This document shows positions 1 to 11,853 of a stretch of DNA of 64,000 nt, piece after piece. A model generated the notes under the pieces. The model saw only the letters and a list, made by a program, of their open reading frames with translations. It did not search any database and had not been told where the DNA came from. The stretch comes from Sorghum bicolor (Eukaryota; Streptophyta; Magnoliopsida; Poales; Poaceae): positions 14,523,329 to 14,587,328 of the forward strand of contig NC_012878.2 in NCBI RefSeq assembly GCF_000003195.3, in the 5' to 3' direction. The position numbers and the translations under genes are program-made. Every line of letters starts with the position of its first letter. Positions within the stretch are counted from its first letter, which is position 1.

Positions 1-2
1 AG

Positions 3-560
3 TGTAGGACTCCATTGTTCTGGAACCAGACTGGTGAAAGGCAAGTTTTCGGCCCTGATTCATTGAGAATAGCCGAAGAAAGAGTTTAGTTCATCCGACA
101 GACTCTGAAGGCAGCTCAGTCTAGACAGAAGAGTTATGCCGATGTGAGACGAAGGGAACTTGTGTTCCAGGCAGGTGATTATGTATACCTGAAAGTGTCT
201 CCGATGAGGGGTCTAAAGAGGTTCAATGTCAAGGGAAAGCTGGCTCCAAGATACGTTGGTCCTTTCAAGATTTTGGAGAGGAAAGGAGAAGTGGCTTATG
301 AGCTTGAACTGCCTGTTAGTTTATCCAACGTGCACAATGTTTTCCACGTCTCCCAATTTAAGAAGTGCTTGAGAGTGCCTGAGGAACAGTTGCCACTAGA
401 GGAACTGGATTTACAGGAGGATCTAACTTATGAAGAGAGTCCTATCAAAGTTCTGGACACAGCAGAGAGAATTACCAGGAGTAAAACTATCAGGATGTGT
501 AAAGTACAATGGAAACACCATTCTGAGGAAGAGGCAACCTGGGAAGAGAAGATGATCTGA
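3..560 (+). pseudogene. 3' end of Ty3/gypsy chromovirus pol (integrase C-terminus and chromodomain)
   Basis: This is the end of a retrotransposon polyprotein that inserts element cDNA into chromatin. The reading frame enters from outside the window. It shows the integrase C-terminal region (LAPRYVGPFKILER, then HNVFHVSQFKKC), then a chromodomain with RITRSKTIRMCKVQW and ATWEE, and ends with TGA at 558-560. One in-frame TAG at 87-89, probably from a CAG codon, breaks the frame, so this copy is dead or needs another source of pol. A purine-rich tract (about 617-627) and a long LTR follow directly. A chromodomain with about 3-kb LTRs fits the Tekay/Del group, but that lineage call is inference. 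Confidence 0.9.
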
Positions 561-632
561 AGTCCAAATACCCTCATTTATTCTCTGGTTCATCCTAATC
601 TCGAGGACGAGATTCTTTTAAGGGGGTAGGTT

Positions 633-3600
633 TATAACACTCCAAATTTTTGAAATTCAAATTTAGTTCAAATTTGATTTAATTTTGGCTCAATTTGAAT
701 TTTTAGGAAATATTAAATAATTTACAAAATTAAATAAAATTAAATATAAGGTAGAAAACTTGTTCGTATGCATTCATGCCGCTGCATTTATTTTTGTTTG
801 ATTTGTTTGCTGGTGCTTGTATTTATTTTGTTGGAGAAAGAATTAAATAGGAGAAGCAAATTGTTTCTGAAAATAAAAAAAAAGAAGAAAAGAAAAAGGG
901 CAGCGCCTCCCCCTCGGCCCGCGACCGCGCGCGGCCCAAGCCGCTGCCGCGGCCCAGCACGCGCCCCGCAACCCTCCCCCCCTCTCCTCTCCCGCACGGC
1001 CCAGCAGCGGCCCAGCCGCAGGGCCGCAGCGCCCCCAGCCCGCCTGCCGCCCGCAGCCGCTGACAGTGGGGCCCGCGAGTGGGTCCCACCCGTCAGGCGG
1101 GGGCGTCTTCAACCTCCCGTCCGAATCGGATGGGGGAGCGCCGCGCCGCCTCCGCTCCGGTTTCCACGCCCGCACGCGAACCGAAGTTCGCTGCGCCCTA
1201 TAAATAGCGCCGCCACTCGCCCTCGCGGGCCCCTTCGTACCCCGAGCCACCTAAAACCCTAAACCCTAGCTCGCGCCGCCGTCGCTCTCGCCGAGTTCGA
1301 GCCGCCGCCGTTGAGCCTCCCTCGCTGCCGTCGAGCTTCTCGTCGCCGCCGTCCGTTCGCCAAGGTGAGCAGCGCCCTGGATCCGCCTCGTCGTGCCGAC
1401 CCCGCCAGCACCCTCGGCTCGGCCGGCCGTGCCCCGCAGCACCGCCGCCGCAAGCTCGCCGCGGCCGGCCATGGAGCGCCGCCGCGAACCGGCCTGCCCG
1501 ACGCGGCCCCGCCGCTCGCCTGCCCGCGCGCGGTCCACCATGGACCGCGGCTCTACCGCCCGCACGCCCGGTCCACTGGACCGGGTCCACGCCGCCCCCG
1601 CACCTCTCCCCGGTCCACCATGGACCGGTGGACCCTCGAGCCCCCCCCGGTCCACAGCGCCGCCATGGACCGGGCCAACCGCCGGCCGCCACGTGGCCAG
1701 GACGGCCACGGCCCCCGCGCGCCCCTGCCGCTTTGCAGAAAAGCCCTCGGGCTTATTCAAAATTAACCCGCAGTCAGTCCTTTCAAAAGTATTTAAGTTT
1801 ATGCCCTTAGTTTTTGCAGTTTAACCCCTGGCTCGGTTAGAATTTATTTATTTAATCCAAAATGAGTTTTAATTCAGTTTTAATTACGAAAAATAGTTTA
1901 GTTTATCTGCAGAAATGCCATTCAACTTGTTTTAGCCATAACTTTTGCATCGTAACTCCGATTTAGGTGATTCTGGTCGCTATGGTTTCGTTTCGTCGAG
2001 TAGATTACAGTAGTGCAGTTGCTTTCTGTTTTCGCATGCTTTGGTGTACTGTTTATGATTAAGTTTGTTTGCTTGCATGTATTGTTCCTATGATTGATGA
2101 TTGTCGCGTATAGCCAACGAGACGTTCGTGAAGGAAAAGGTTCAGGATCCTGCTGAGTTCGAGCAACCCGACATCGATCAAGGCAAGTGCAGACACCATT
2201 TGATCATTTTGAACCTACTCATTAATGTCATTTACTTTATATGCATATGTACAATGAATGCAAACCCTAAGGACATGACTAGCTTTACTTATTATTCCTT
2301 GCTCACCTGGGGTTATGTATTTGGGTAGTCTAGGATATACTAGGTTTGCTTAGCTGCTCTACTCATCTTATGCACATGCCTAAACAAGTATTAATCTCTA
2401 CTCAACTCGATGCTTAAATTGTGCTGAATCTTTGGTCACTACGGTGATGGCGATGTTGGATGCTTACGAGCATCGTGATGATGGTGGTGACAGGGGGAGC
2501 GGGTACCGTTGGTGGTCCGGTTTGCCGGGCGTACCCGTCTCTGCTCTCCGTAAGGACTTAGTCAGGGAGCGGCCCCCTGGGACTTACAGTGCAGCTCCAA
2601 GCTATATGGCTCTGGCTTGACTAATTATCAGGACCTCCGCTGGTAGGGTGTTACTTTCCGGGTAGGCGTAAGGAATGTAGCTTGGGTATTCATATTAAGA
2701 GGTCGGTCAGTTCGGGGTCCCATTGCTATGGGCACGGCTGCCGCGCGCCCCGGCAAAAACTTACGAGTGGCATCCTATTAGTTGGACCCTGTGAAAGGTC
2801 TCGTAGTGAAACCCTGCCTGCTCACCTTGGTAGTGTTTTGGGGAGTCGCGACCCCGGGCGAATGGGAATCACGACTTGGAGTGAACGTGCACACCTCTGC
2901 AGAGTGTAAAACTGATATATCAGCCGTGCTCACGGTCACGAGCGGCCCAGACCCTCACTTGATGAGCAAATTGGATTCACTGGTTACTTGGAGATGGACC
3001 TTGGCGAGGTTGCTACCTCGTGTTTTGGCGGAATGGCTATTCCGTGATGGCAGGATTGCTATCCTGTGGTAATAATTGGGGTTAATCCCTGGATTACTAT
3101 AATAATTAGGATAGTCTTTTAAAAAATGCTAATTACTACTTACACTAATTAAGGGTTGGGTTTATGCTACTCATATTTAGTAATAGGTTGTTCTAGTAAT
3201 TGTTATAATTAAAAGCGATCAACTAAAATGCTACCGCAGTCAAACCAAGTCAGCTTTACCTTGTTTTAAGCCTTGCATGTCATTACTTTCCGTCTGTGCT
3301 TGCTGAGTTCGACATGAGCTCACCCTTGCTATAATCATTAAAGGTTGCTCGGACGATCAGGAGTACAATTGCGATTTCTCTGAGGACTACCCTGAGTCTC
3401 CTGGTTGTTAGGCTCGTGTGGTTCTACCGTCGACCTTCCTGTGGCAAGGTGGTTCTGCTACGTCGGCGTTTAGTTTTCCCTTTATTTATGGAACAGTTTA
3501 GTTTATGTTTCCCCTCCGCACTTTGATAAACATTTGGCTTGTAATAATGGTACTTTTACTCTCATTTATGTAATTCGTTTGAACACTGTGTTTTGTACCA

Positions 3601-3689
3601 TTGATGATGTCGGTCCATGTGTGTGAATTTGAGATCCTGGCGCACATGTGATTTGGCACCCGAATGCTCTTTTACATCCGGGTGTGACA
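633..3689 (+). repeat. 3' LTR of the chromovirus, about 3.06 kb
   Basis: The LTR follows the polypurine tract and begins TATAACAC, a G-to-A variant of the usual TGTAACAC, and ends GGGTGTGACA. A GC-rich block at 900-1740 carries a TATA box (TATAAATA, about 1199-1206), so the LTR promoter should lie there. The sequence just after it reads like a plant 5' leader. The rest (1800-3689) is AT-rich LTR sequence with no coding potential I can support. Several long frames in the GC-rich block run on both strands and are composition effects. The 5' LTR lies outside the window, so neither its age nor the target duplication can be read. Confidence 0.8.
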
Positions 3690-4608
3690 CCTCCTATCAG
3701 AGTATGAAGCTGCTATGAGCAAAGTTGAGCCAATACATGCCACACAGGCACTGCAACCAGTTCTAGGAGCCCATGACACCTGGTCACCTCATAGCTGCTC
3801 CAGTCTGACCTTTCGGTAAGTATGATGGGACAACAATCTTGATAAGTGCTTATATGAACCACTCAATTAGTTGTGCTTGTAACTGGTATATTGTTTTGCG
3901 AGGAAGGTGACCTCGGGTCAAAACTAATTTTGAAGCCGTTAGTTGTAACAGTAGAAGAGGAAGCTGTTTGCCTGGACAAACTGATGTCCTTTTTGTTTCC
4001 AAAGCAGCATTGGTCTTTGATGGTTCAGTATGCAATGCTGGCCCCTGGCCGTGTGTGTTTCTGCTATTTTTGGCTAGCTATCAGTATAGGGATTAGCACT
4101 ACCTACTAAATCACTCAATTCTGAAGTAGAAGTAGTAGCATGTCAGTAGCAAACTAGCAATGGTCCTGTAAAATTGAGATTTAGCTCTATTGTTGCATTT
4201 GGTGTATGCTTCCTCAGTTTGCAGAATATTACAAATGTATTTTCTTCTTGATAAAAAGAATACAACAAAGTAATACTCAAGTGGCTATGAGAACTATCAA
4301 ATATTTCATGTGAGGGCTCATAGCTCAATGTGTACTAAGGTGTGGGTAATTCTGACGTCTCTCAAACTCTATGATGAAGTAACATGATTTTCTTCTCTTT
4401 GCAGCCATTTTCTTATCTGCGGAAGGACTAGGACAACTACCAATGGAAGGCCCACTCATGTCATTGTAGTCCCTTTGTACTTGAGTTTATGTTTTAGTGA
4501 GCACATCATATTTACAATACTCTTGATTTTTTCTTATCAGTGATTGCACATTTCCAGAAGCTGAATATTTTTGTGTGGATGAGTTGTTGCTGAAAACATA
4601 GTGTTCTA
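3690..4608. other. Intergenic DNA with a possible host-gene fragment abutting the LTR
   Basis: Directly after the LTR, an open stretch at about 3691-3805 reads LSEYEAAMSKVEPIHATQAL and continues to a stop. It is followed by a good plant splice donor (GTAAGTATG, about 3816). It could be the end of an exon cut by the retrotransposon, but I do not recognise the protein. From 3830 to 4608 I see only AT-rich sequence with short, unsupported frames. Confidence 0.25.
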
Positions 4609-4847
4609 CTCCCTCCGTCCCAAAAAAAGTGACGTTTTTTACTTTCAGACATCGTGTTTGACCGTTCGTCTTATTCAAAAATTTTATGTAAATTATACAA
4701 TAAATTAATCATGGGTAAAGTATCTCTAATGATAAAATAAGTCTTAACAAAATATATAATATTTATGTAAAAATTTTGAATAAGACGAATGGTCAAATAA
4801 GATGTCTGAAATTCTAAAACGACACTTTTTTTTTGAGACGGAGGGAG
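4609..4847. mobile_element. Stowaway-type MITE (239 bp)
   Basis: Terminal inverted repeats CTCCCTCCGTCC and GACGGAGGGAG are flanked by TA on both sides (4607-4608 and 4848-4849), the Tc1/mariner-type target duplication. The arms pair further inward (TGTTTGACC...CTTATTCAAAA against TTTTGAATAAGACGAATGGTCAAA). It is non-coding. Confidence 0.9.
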
Positions 4848-4993
4848 TACGTGAAACTTATTTGTAGTTATTGCATATTAACTTTGCTTGCCTTTGGAAA
4901 TGAGGGGAGATATTAGTTTGGTTGCATGTTGTATGTACTTCTTATGTTCATGTTTTTCTGTGCCCATCTTATTGATTCGAAGAAAATTGGAAA

Positions 4994-5019
4994 CCCGTTG
5001 CAGTGCAAGGGCCACTAAT
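4994..5019 (+). mobile_element. Degenerate Helitron-like 3' end
   Basis: An imperfect hairpin (CCCGTTGCAGTGCAAGGG, 4994-5011) is followed by CTAAT, fitting the Helitron 3' rule of a hairpin then CTRR before a T. It resembles the better end at 5346-5375. The matching 5' TC end was not identified. Confidence 0.4.
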
Positions 5020-5345
5020 ACTTGGATCAAGATTCATCAAACAACATAAGATAATGTTCAACCAAAAATACTAATATCATGCACTAACTTTCCTTTTTCT
5101 TTTTTCCTTTTGATTTTTCCTTTTATTTCTAAATTTAACTTCAGTTTTTACTATTAGTTTTTTTAGAAGCTCATGACATCAAATGTCTAGGTTTACCAAG
5201 CACGACGAAGAGGCCTGCCATCTCTATCCACATGCTTAAATTTGAATTGTCGTGGCATTATTTTTTTACCACAATACCCACACACAATTTTTATCCCCAG
5301 ACTGAAATTTGAATTATCATGATATTTTTTTTGGTATCATATATT

Positions 5346-5375
5346 CCCGTTGCAACGCACGGGTATGATCCTAGT
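5346..5375 (+). mobile_element. Helitron 3' terminus
   Basis: The hairpin CCCGTTGCAACGCACGGG (5346-5363) is followed after 7 bases by CTAG and then T, the classic grass Helitron 3' end. Upstream DNA (5020-5345) is AT-rich and non-coding and is presumably part of a non-autonomous Helitron. Its 5' end is not determined. Confidence 0.7.
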
Positions 5376-6228
5376 GGTCTGAAAATTTCTTAAACAACCC
5401 TGCTTCAGCCATTGTAGTAATAGGTATTTGAAAGGAAAGAAGTTCTTGAACCAAGCCTTACCCTCTCTCCTTTGTTTTTTGTCTGACTCCGCCACTGCGG
5501 AAAAGCATGAAGTTTAGAATCCAAAGGAGATCGTGGAGGAGGATGCGTGTGCGGTGGTGGTGCGTGCCGTCTCCTCCACCTTAAGCTCAGTACGATGAGA
5601 CCTCTCATTGGTTAAGCGGCGGTGTGGTCGTGGTGAAGACGATCACAAATTCACAATAACAACGACCCGGCCGTTCCTTCGGCAACAACTGTAGATGCAT
5701 GGTGACGGTGGCCGGCCTGATCGACATCATGTTGACTTGATATATGGACCACAAAGGTAGCCGGAGTTCACTCGGAAGAAATATTGTGAGCGGTGATAGT
5801 CAAGAATGCTGGAGTTCCACATAAAACAGAAAATCCCATAGTGTTTTTTTTGTCTCATGTATTGTATAGATTCTGTATTGAGGTTTTTCTTTTATGTTCA
5901 AAGTCATTTGAAATAGGTCTTATAAATGACAATAGTAGCACAATTACGACGGTCAATCAGACATCTACCGCTTGAAATTATAAGGCTTGTGTCGTTTAAT
6001 TGGAACAAATCTGTGTTTAATTTACGAGATTTGTTACTGTGCTCGGAAGGAACAGGTGGTTCCTCCCTTAAGAATTATTTACAGCCATGATTAAAAATTT
6101 AATTAATTATCTTTAAGGATGGTTTATTACTTTTTCTTGAGGTTTGTTACTGTGCTTGGGCAGAACCACCGGTCTCTTCAGAATTATTTGCAGCCATTAA
6201 TAATTAGGAAAACTAATTAATTATGTTT
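5376..6228. other. Intergenic DNA, no feature supported
   Basis: Mixed single-copy-looking sequence with only short frames on both strands. Nothing is recognisable. Confidence 0.5.
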
Positions 6229-6510
6229 AGAGAAATTTTAGGGGGCTTGAAAATAAGGATACCCCTTTGTTTCACTAGATCTGATGGTTTAAAATAGACG
6301 GAACTATTTAGGAGGAACTTAAGTTGTGGACCAGAACTAAAAATACGTGGGCTGGAACCAAAAATACCCTTTCAATTTAATCACAAAGTTAGTTCCTGGC
6401 TCACATATTTTTGGTTTCAGCCCACAACTTAAGTTCATCCTATTTTAAACCATCAGATATATTGCAAAACAATGGGCTATGATTATTCCAAGTGACATAA
6501 AATTTCTCTT
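6229..6510. mobile_element. Long inverted-repeat element (MITE-like, about 280 bp)
   Basis: The arms pair over much of their length. AGAGAAATTTTA (6229) matches TAAAATTTCTCT (about 6498-6509), and GATCTGATGGTTTAAAATA (6278) matches TATTTTAAACCATCAGAT (6441). The inner halves pair as well (CTTAAGTTGTGG against CCACAACTTAAG). A transcript would fold into a long hairpin. The superfamily is not determined. Confidence 0.65.
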
Positions 6511-7780
6511 ATCATACCATATTAATATAACAGATTTAGTGTCTTTCGAATTGTATTAAAAATGCTTACTTGCAATTATAATTTTCGAGCACATAATCGA
6601 AATATCTGTGTAGTACTCCCTGTGTTGTCCTTTTTCTAGATACAATGTATTTACTATGTATCTAAACATAATATATCTCTAAGTGTATAGCAAAAAGTAT
6701 GTATCTATAACAGCCAAAACATCCTATAATTTAGAATAGGTAGAGCAATCATCAGTCATAAACTTGTCCTAAAAAAATAAAGAAATCAACAATCCTTGTT
6801 CAAAAACTGCACGTACGCAGTGTAATGTTAGGAGGTGCGAGTTGCAGTTAATCTGCTGCATACTGCCAACTATTTTTCTTATTATTAGTAAACAGTGAGA
6901 AAGGGTTCAACAAGATATTCATATGAAATTATCTATCAATGCAAATTCCTGCCATTTCCATCTTGGTATCATGCATGGCATGCAACTTGCAAGCAGTCGA
7001 AGACAAACAAAGGGAGATATTTTCCAATAGTGAGATACTGCATGCCCCTGCTCCACATATTTCTAGCTAGCTCCAACCATATTTCCCTTTCCTACGCTAG
7101 TACGTACGAGTATTGGTGGACAGCGATGGGGCAGTCATCTTCTAGCACTAGTAGCACTGACGCGCCTTCGTCCTCTAGACTAGGAATTAGAGGATTGGAA
7201 GCCAGGAGCTTATGGTCCATGGGGAGAGGCAGCAGCAAGATATTTACATGGACGTAGACATTTGTACGTGTACTTGCAGAAACGTCAAAACATACACAGT
7301 GCAAGTTTCTGTAAGAATATAGGAGTAAATCAAATTCAAGTCTATAACCTGTTTTTTCTTTTTGTGTTGACGACAAAAGATGGTTTGGACTCCACTGGGA
7401 AAATGAGCTAATAAACTGGGTTGCAATGCTGACTAAGCCAATTTGCCAGGTCCGAGTAGTGTACAGAGATTCATGTGAACTTTGAGTTATAATAAGAGAC
7501 CCTCTCACTCTATAGTCACATGGCCGAACGAGGATACATACCCAATCGACCAAAATATAATCAATCTACTTCTGTATCCTATTTAAACTGTAGTTTTTCC
7601 AATTTTTATATTGTTGTTCTAGATGGCCTGCCCACCCTAGCACAGCCCTAATGCGCATTATTGACGAGCTCCTTCCCAATATGTGTTCTTAGGTTTTTCA
7701 TGGATTCTCTGCAAAACTGGCTAAGCCAAGCTCTGAAATCAGTTGGGCTAGGTTTGCCTGAGTTTGCCAAGCTCTGAAAT
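6511..7780. other. Intergenic DNA with a MITE fragment and one half of a diverged repeat pair
   Basis: At about 6613-6735 there is a one-sided Stowaway-like fragment (CTCCCTGTGTTGTCC and TATGTATCTA repeats). The segment at about 6895-7290 resembles 12090-12450 in order and content (see findings). On the minus strand it contains a short frame with MDHKLLASNPLIPSLEDE whose identity is unknown. At 7724-7780 an 18-bp motif (GCCAAGCTCTGAAATCAG) occurs twice. Confidence 0.4.
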
Positions 7781-8170
7781 CAGGGGCGCTGGCGCGCTGT
7801 GGGGCTGGCCGGCGTGCGGCGTGGTGGGCGGCTGGGCGCGTTGCGCGTCCGCGCGTGACCGCGTGCGGCACGGGGGCGCCGCGACTCGCCGGCTCCGCCT
7901 CCGCGGTGGGCGCGCGAGGCGCGACGACGCGACTCGGCGTGGCAGCAGGCAGCGGCAGTGCGGCACGGGGGCGGCCAGACCCCTCCTCGCCCAATCGCCC
8001 TCGGACTCAGATGCGGATGCGGGAGAAATCACGCCGTCACGCTGAGAAGGGAGAAACCGAGAAAGAGAATAGGCCAAGTTTCTATGTGCTGAAAAGAGTA
8101 ATAAAAAAATTGTGGGCCAAAATCTAGAGTAGTCCTGTGTCTACCTGGACTACCTATTGGGCCCACCACT
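7781..8170. repeat. GC-rich direct repeat, copy 1 (about 390 bp)
   Basis: It is nearly identical to 8634-9022, from GGGGCGCTG to GGGCCCACCACTG. The two copies lie in the same orientation with about 460 bp between them. The long frames in it are open in several phases on both strands and reflect GC content, not genes. Confidence 0.85.
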
Positions 8171-8436
8171 GCAACTAGAGGCGGTTCTACTTCTACTGCT
8201 TCTATCTCTTCTTCAACTTCATCTGTTGTGGGTAGAGTTGTGGTGCTTGTAGCTGTAGGTGTTTCTGTCCCTTTATCCACAGGTAAAATACAACTTTCTA
8301 CACTCGCAATTAGAGGATCTTCTACAATTGGAATAGACAACTCTTCATGAATAAATGGAATTGGTGGAGCAGTCTGAGTTGCAATTTTTTTCTTCTCATG
8401 TTTCTGGAAAAGAACTGCTATATTTGATTTCTCCAT
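8150..8436 (-). pseudogene. Short minus-strand coding fragment between the two direct repeats (possible transposase N-terminus)
   Basis: The frame starts at 8436 with MEKSNIAVLFQKHEKKK and continues through an acidic, Thr-rich stretch (TSTTTLPTTDEVEEEIEAVE) until it runs into the GC-rich repeat. The start loosely resembles the N-termini of grass TTF/hAT-type transposase-like proteins (short Lys-rich head ahead of the zinc finger). No zinc finger or catalytic domain follows, so this is at most a fragment. The identification is tentative. Confidence 0.3.
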
Positions 8437-8633
8437 ACCTCAACTTCCTAAAAATATATCAACAAATTCATTCAATTATTGGCTCTAAGTCAAACAAAAT
8501 CACAGTCTCACAGATCTGGGAGAAAAAAAAATCAACTCACTAGGAACTCAGAAACTGAACTGATGCCTGACGGCAGGGGTCGAGGGAGGCGGCGCTGCGG
8601 CGGGTCAATGGCAGGCCGACAGCGCAGCTGCGC

Positions 8634-9022
8634 AGGGGCGCTGACGCGCTGCGGGGCTGGCCGGCGTGCGGCGTGGTGGGCGGCTGGGCGCGTTGCGCGT
8701 TCGCGCGTGACCGCGTGCGGCACGGGGGCGCCGCGACTCGCCGGCTCCGCCTCCGCGGTGGGCGCACGAGGCGCAACAGCGCGACTCGGTGTGGCAGCAG
8801 GCAGCGGCAGTGCGGCACAGGGGCGGCCAGACCCCTCCTCGCCCAGTCGCCCTCGGACTCAGATGCGGATGCGGGAGAAACCACGCCGTCACGCTGAGAA
8901 GGGAGAAACCGAGAAAGAGAATGGGTCAAGTTTCTATGGGCTGAAAAGAGTACTAAAAAAATTTGGGCCAAAATCTAGAGTAGTCTTGTGCCTACCTGGA
9001 CTAACTATTGGGCCCGCCACTG
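8634..9022. repeat. GC-rich direct repeat, copy 2 (about 390 bp)
   Basis: Second copy of the repeat at 7781-8170, with scattered substitutions. Upstream (8540-8633) is a G-rich stretch unique to this side. The repeat pair with the minus-strand fragment between them may be a partial tandem duplication or the remains of a DNA transposon. Confidence 0.85.
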
Positions 9023-9670
9023 GTTTGCCACGAGATGATCTTCGAGCGATTAGTGTATTCTAACATTTTGACTAGTGTGGGTACGTCAGATTTGTGTCAA
9101 CATAGTTTTTGATGACTCTGCAGGGACAAAATTGAAAAATTCATCACCATGGCTGATCGGAAGGGTGATCTCACTAACCCTAATAATCCTACAAACATAG
9201 TCTAGCACTCTCGCCCACATATGAGCAACTTCCATGGAGATTCACAACTAGTTGCTGGAAGAGGATGAAAAGGAGCGTGACGAGGCACATCTACAAGCTC
9301 CCATTGAAAATCTCATAGTGGATGGCATGGAATCGTCAGACAAATCAAGGATATTGATTTTGATTCTACCTCTACGACGGCCACGTCTGAAGTAAGAACC
9401 AATGTAAGTGCTTCCATATTTTGGTGTTGCTTTAGAACAAATGTGACAACCAAACTTATCCAAAGTGTAATAGACTATGTCATCATATGTCTATCATCGA
9501 GACAATTAGAAAATATATTTAGATCATCTTATTTATGACCCAACCAAAACCGGCTCCGGTTTTCTAACTTTCTCAAATGCAACTATGCAAGAATAAGTTA
9601 TACCATTGCATTCCTCTCCTCTAGCTCATAAAAAAACATACCTGGACCACCTTGTTTGGAGTCCATGTCT
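9023..9670. other. Intergenic DNA, possible degenerate coding relic
   Basis: A short minus-strand frame (9248-9463) has a Cys pair in GCHICSK and an Arg-rich run. The plus strand has several interrupted frames after ATGGCTGATCGG (9149). Nothing is recognisable, and stops are frequent. Confidence 0.3.
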
Positions 9671-9916
9671 AGGCTTTGTTTAGTTTCTAAAAAATTTTGC
9701 AAAATTTTTCAGATTCTCTGTCACATCGAATCATTAGACGTATGCATGGAGTATTAAATGTAGATGAAAATAAAAACAAATTGTACAGTTTGGTCGGAAT
9801 TGACGAGACGAATTTTTTGAGCCTAGTTAGTTTATGATTGGATAATATTTGTCAAATACAAACGAAAGTGTTCCATTGTCGATTTCCCAAAATTTTTTAA
9901 GAACTAAACAAGGCCT
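9671..9916 (-). mobile_element. MITE of the 'GGCCTTGTTTAG' family, copy A
   Basis: It has terminal inverted repeats AGGCTTTGTTTAGTTTC and GAACTAAACAAGGCCT and the family core ATTGACGAGACGAAT. The core is inverted relative to the other five copies in this window. It is non-coding, about 245 bp. The superfamily is not certain (PIF/Harbinger- or Tc1-like). Confidence 0.8.
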
Positions 9917-10066
9917 AATTGCAATTTTCAAAAGGTTTTCTATCCTGGATCGGCCCATACGAAAACCTGTCGATCCATTCTGGAACCAGCCACGACGGTT
10001 TGGGAACCCGCCAAACCGGTTTTGAATAGCAAGATTATATCGTAATTGTGTTTCATTTTTAGATCA

Positions 10067-10152
<86 letters not shown>

Positions 10153-10158
10153 TACTAC

Positions 10159-10225
<67 letters not shown>

Positions 10226-10244
10226 CTACTACTATTATTATTAT
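10067..10244. repeat. ATT trinucleotide microsatellite (about 178 bp)
   Basis: Nearly pure (ATT)n, interrupted twice by ACTACTACT-type units at about 10151 and 10225. It opens poly-Ile frames on both strands, which are artefacts. Confidence 0.98.
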
Positions 10245-11853
10245 CTCTTCCAACCTCCATGTTGTTGTTCATCGATTGATTCGATGGCCAAAAATGACAC
10301 CCTAGGCTTGTCATCCTCACCCTAGAGGATCCCTCCTAGGAGAGTGCTTCAACGACACATTGCTAATTTGCTTGGAAACTAGTCGTTCTCCGTCACATAA
10401 GCATTTGGTGGTTTGCTTAGAAACCTCTTCATTCTTCACTATGTAAGTGTGATCCTCAATATGTTCTGTTCGTTCTTCACCATGTAATAGTGTTGGAAAA
10501 AATTTGGTGCTAAAAACAATGAAAGAAACAAGCAAAGAGAGAAGAAGACGGCATCTGCCCTGACAGAGTCAGCTCAGCCATCCATCTCCTCCCCAAGTCG
10601 ACTGATCCGGTTCTTCAGCCCCAAATTGTGGCTTAGCCAACGCCTTAAGTCAGCTAAGCCGACTGCTCATGTTTTTGGCCCGGCCACAGCAGCTAAGCCC
10701 GTGAAAGCCAACTTTTCTGCTAAGTCCGAGCCGGTTTGGTTCAAATCGGTTTTGGTTCTATTTTTTATGTAGGAAATTTAGAGAACTCGTTTTGGATTTG
10801 TTTCCTACCGGGATACACTCCTGTAAACTTGAATTGCCCTATGACTGACAAATTTTTCTATATTTTTTCGATACACACAGAAAAATTAGTAATTTATGTG
10901 TCAATCTGAAAAAAAACTGACAAAAAATATGAAAACCCACATTCAGTTTGACATTTCTAAGTCGAGCTAGTTCTATATATAAGATATTTTCTATCAGGAC
11001 ACCATTAGAAATATATATTTTCGTCGTTTTTACACATACAGGGCTATTCTAGTTTTCAATAGTGATAAGATCACCCGCTCTATATATACGAGAGGATCAT
11101 GACCAATTGAGTATCACAAGTTTCAATCGTCAAAATACACCACACCTACCCTGTTTGCCCTACTTTCTCTCTGCTACCTTGTTGTTCATCACATCTCATG
11201 GCGACTTTGTCGGCATTTCAGGTGACCTTGCCGACCCTAGGAAAACCTTCAGGTGATCCTCCGATCCTCAATGGGTTTTTTGGGTGGTTTCATCAATATG
11301 TTGCATTCTTGCGGCAATCAAGGTTCATTGCAACCTTGAACACGTGCTGGCTTTTGCTAGAGTGTGACCCAATTTGGCGTCCACAACTACCATGTTATAC
11401 CCACATAATACGCCATGTTAGTGTAACCGCTTTCAAAACCACCTTAGGAGGTTATTTAGAAGATTTAAGTAGTTTAAGAGAGTAATTAAAATACTTGGTT
11501 TTATAAGTGAGAGGATGAAGTAGACAACCACCAATATTTAGGTGGTTAAGTAGACAATTTCCTAATGACTATATATATAGACTATTATTTCATAGCAATT
11601 AGAAGAAGAAAAAATCATCACCGTTCCTTGTCAAGGAGGCCAGACTTTGGACTTAAACGAGGAAAAATCGTTGCCGCTGCCAACGTAGTTTTTTGTTGAT
11701 ATGTGTTTAGTAAAAACTGATGATACAGGGCATAAAAATCACAATAGTCAATCCTCCCATGCGCAGTTAGGTGAGTTGTGTGCACAGCAATCAGTTTGGT
11801 AGCTATACACACTTCAATAATGTTTCTCCTGAATAGTGGATGGGGCTATATGA
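10245..11853. other. Intergenic DNA, mostly featureless
   Basis: No recognisable gene apart from the doubtful small frame at 11198-11485 (listed separately). Confidence 0.5.
11198..11485 (+). CDS. Small hypothetical frame, 95 aa, with TATA-like box upstream
   Basis: ATG at 11198 begins MATLSAFQVTLPTLGKPS. A TATATATA string lies about 115 bp upstream (about 11080), and a pyrimidine-rich leader lies between, which looks like a grass promoter and 5' leader. I recognise no family, signal peptide or membrane segment. The codon use is not GC-rich like the two real genes of the window. It may be a gene relic or chance. Confidence 0.15.
   Translation: MATLSAFQVTLPTLGKPSGDPPILNGFFGWFHQYVAFLRQSRFIATLNTCWLLLECDPIWRPQLPCYTHIIRHVSVTAFKTTLGGYLEDLSSLRE

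Noticed and set aside
768..1766. Several long overlapping frames on both strands in the GC-rich LTR block
   Set aside because: They are open in many phases at once, Pro/Arg/Ala-rich, without domains, and lie inside an LTR.
9940..10320. Poly-isoleucine frames
   Set aside because: Direct translation of the ATT microsatellite.
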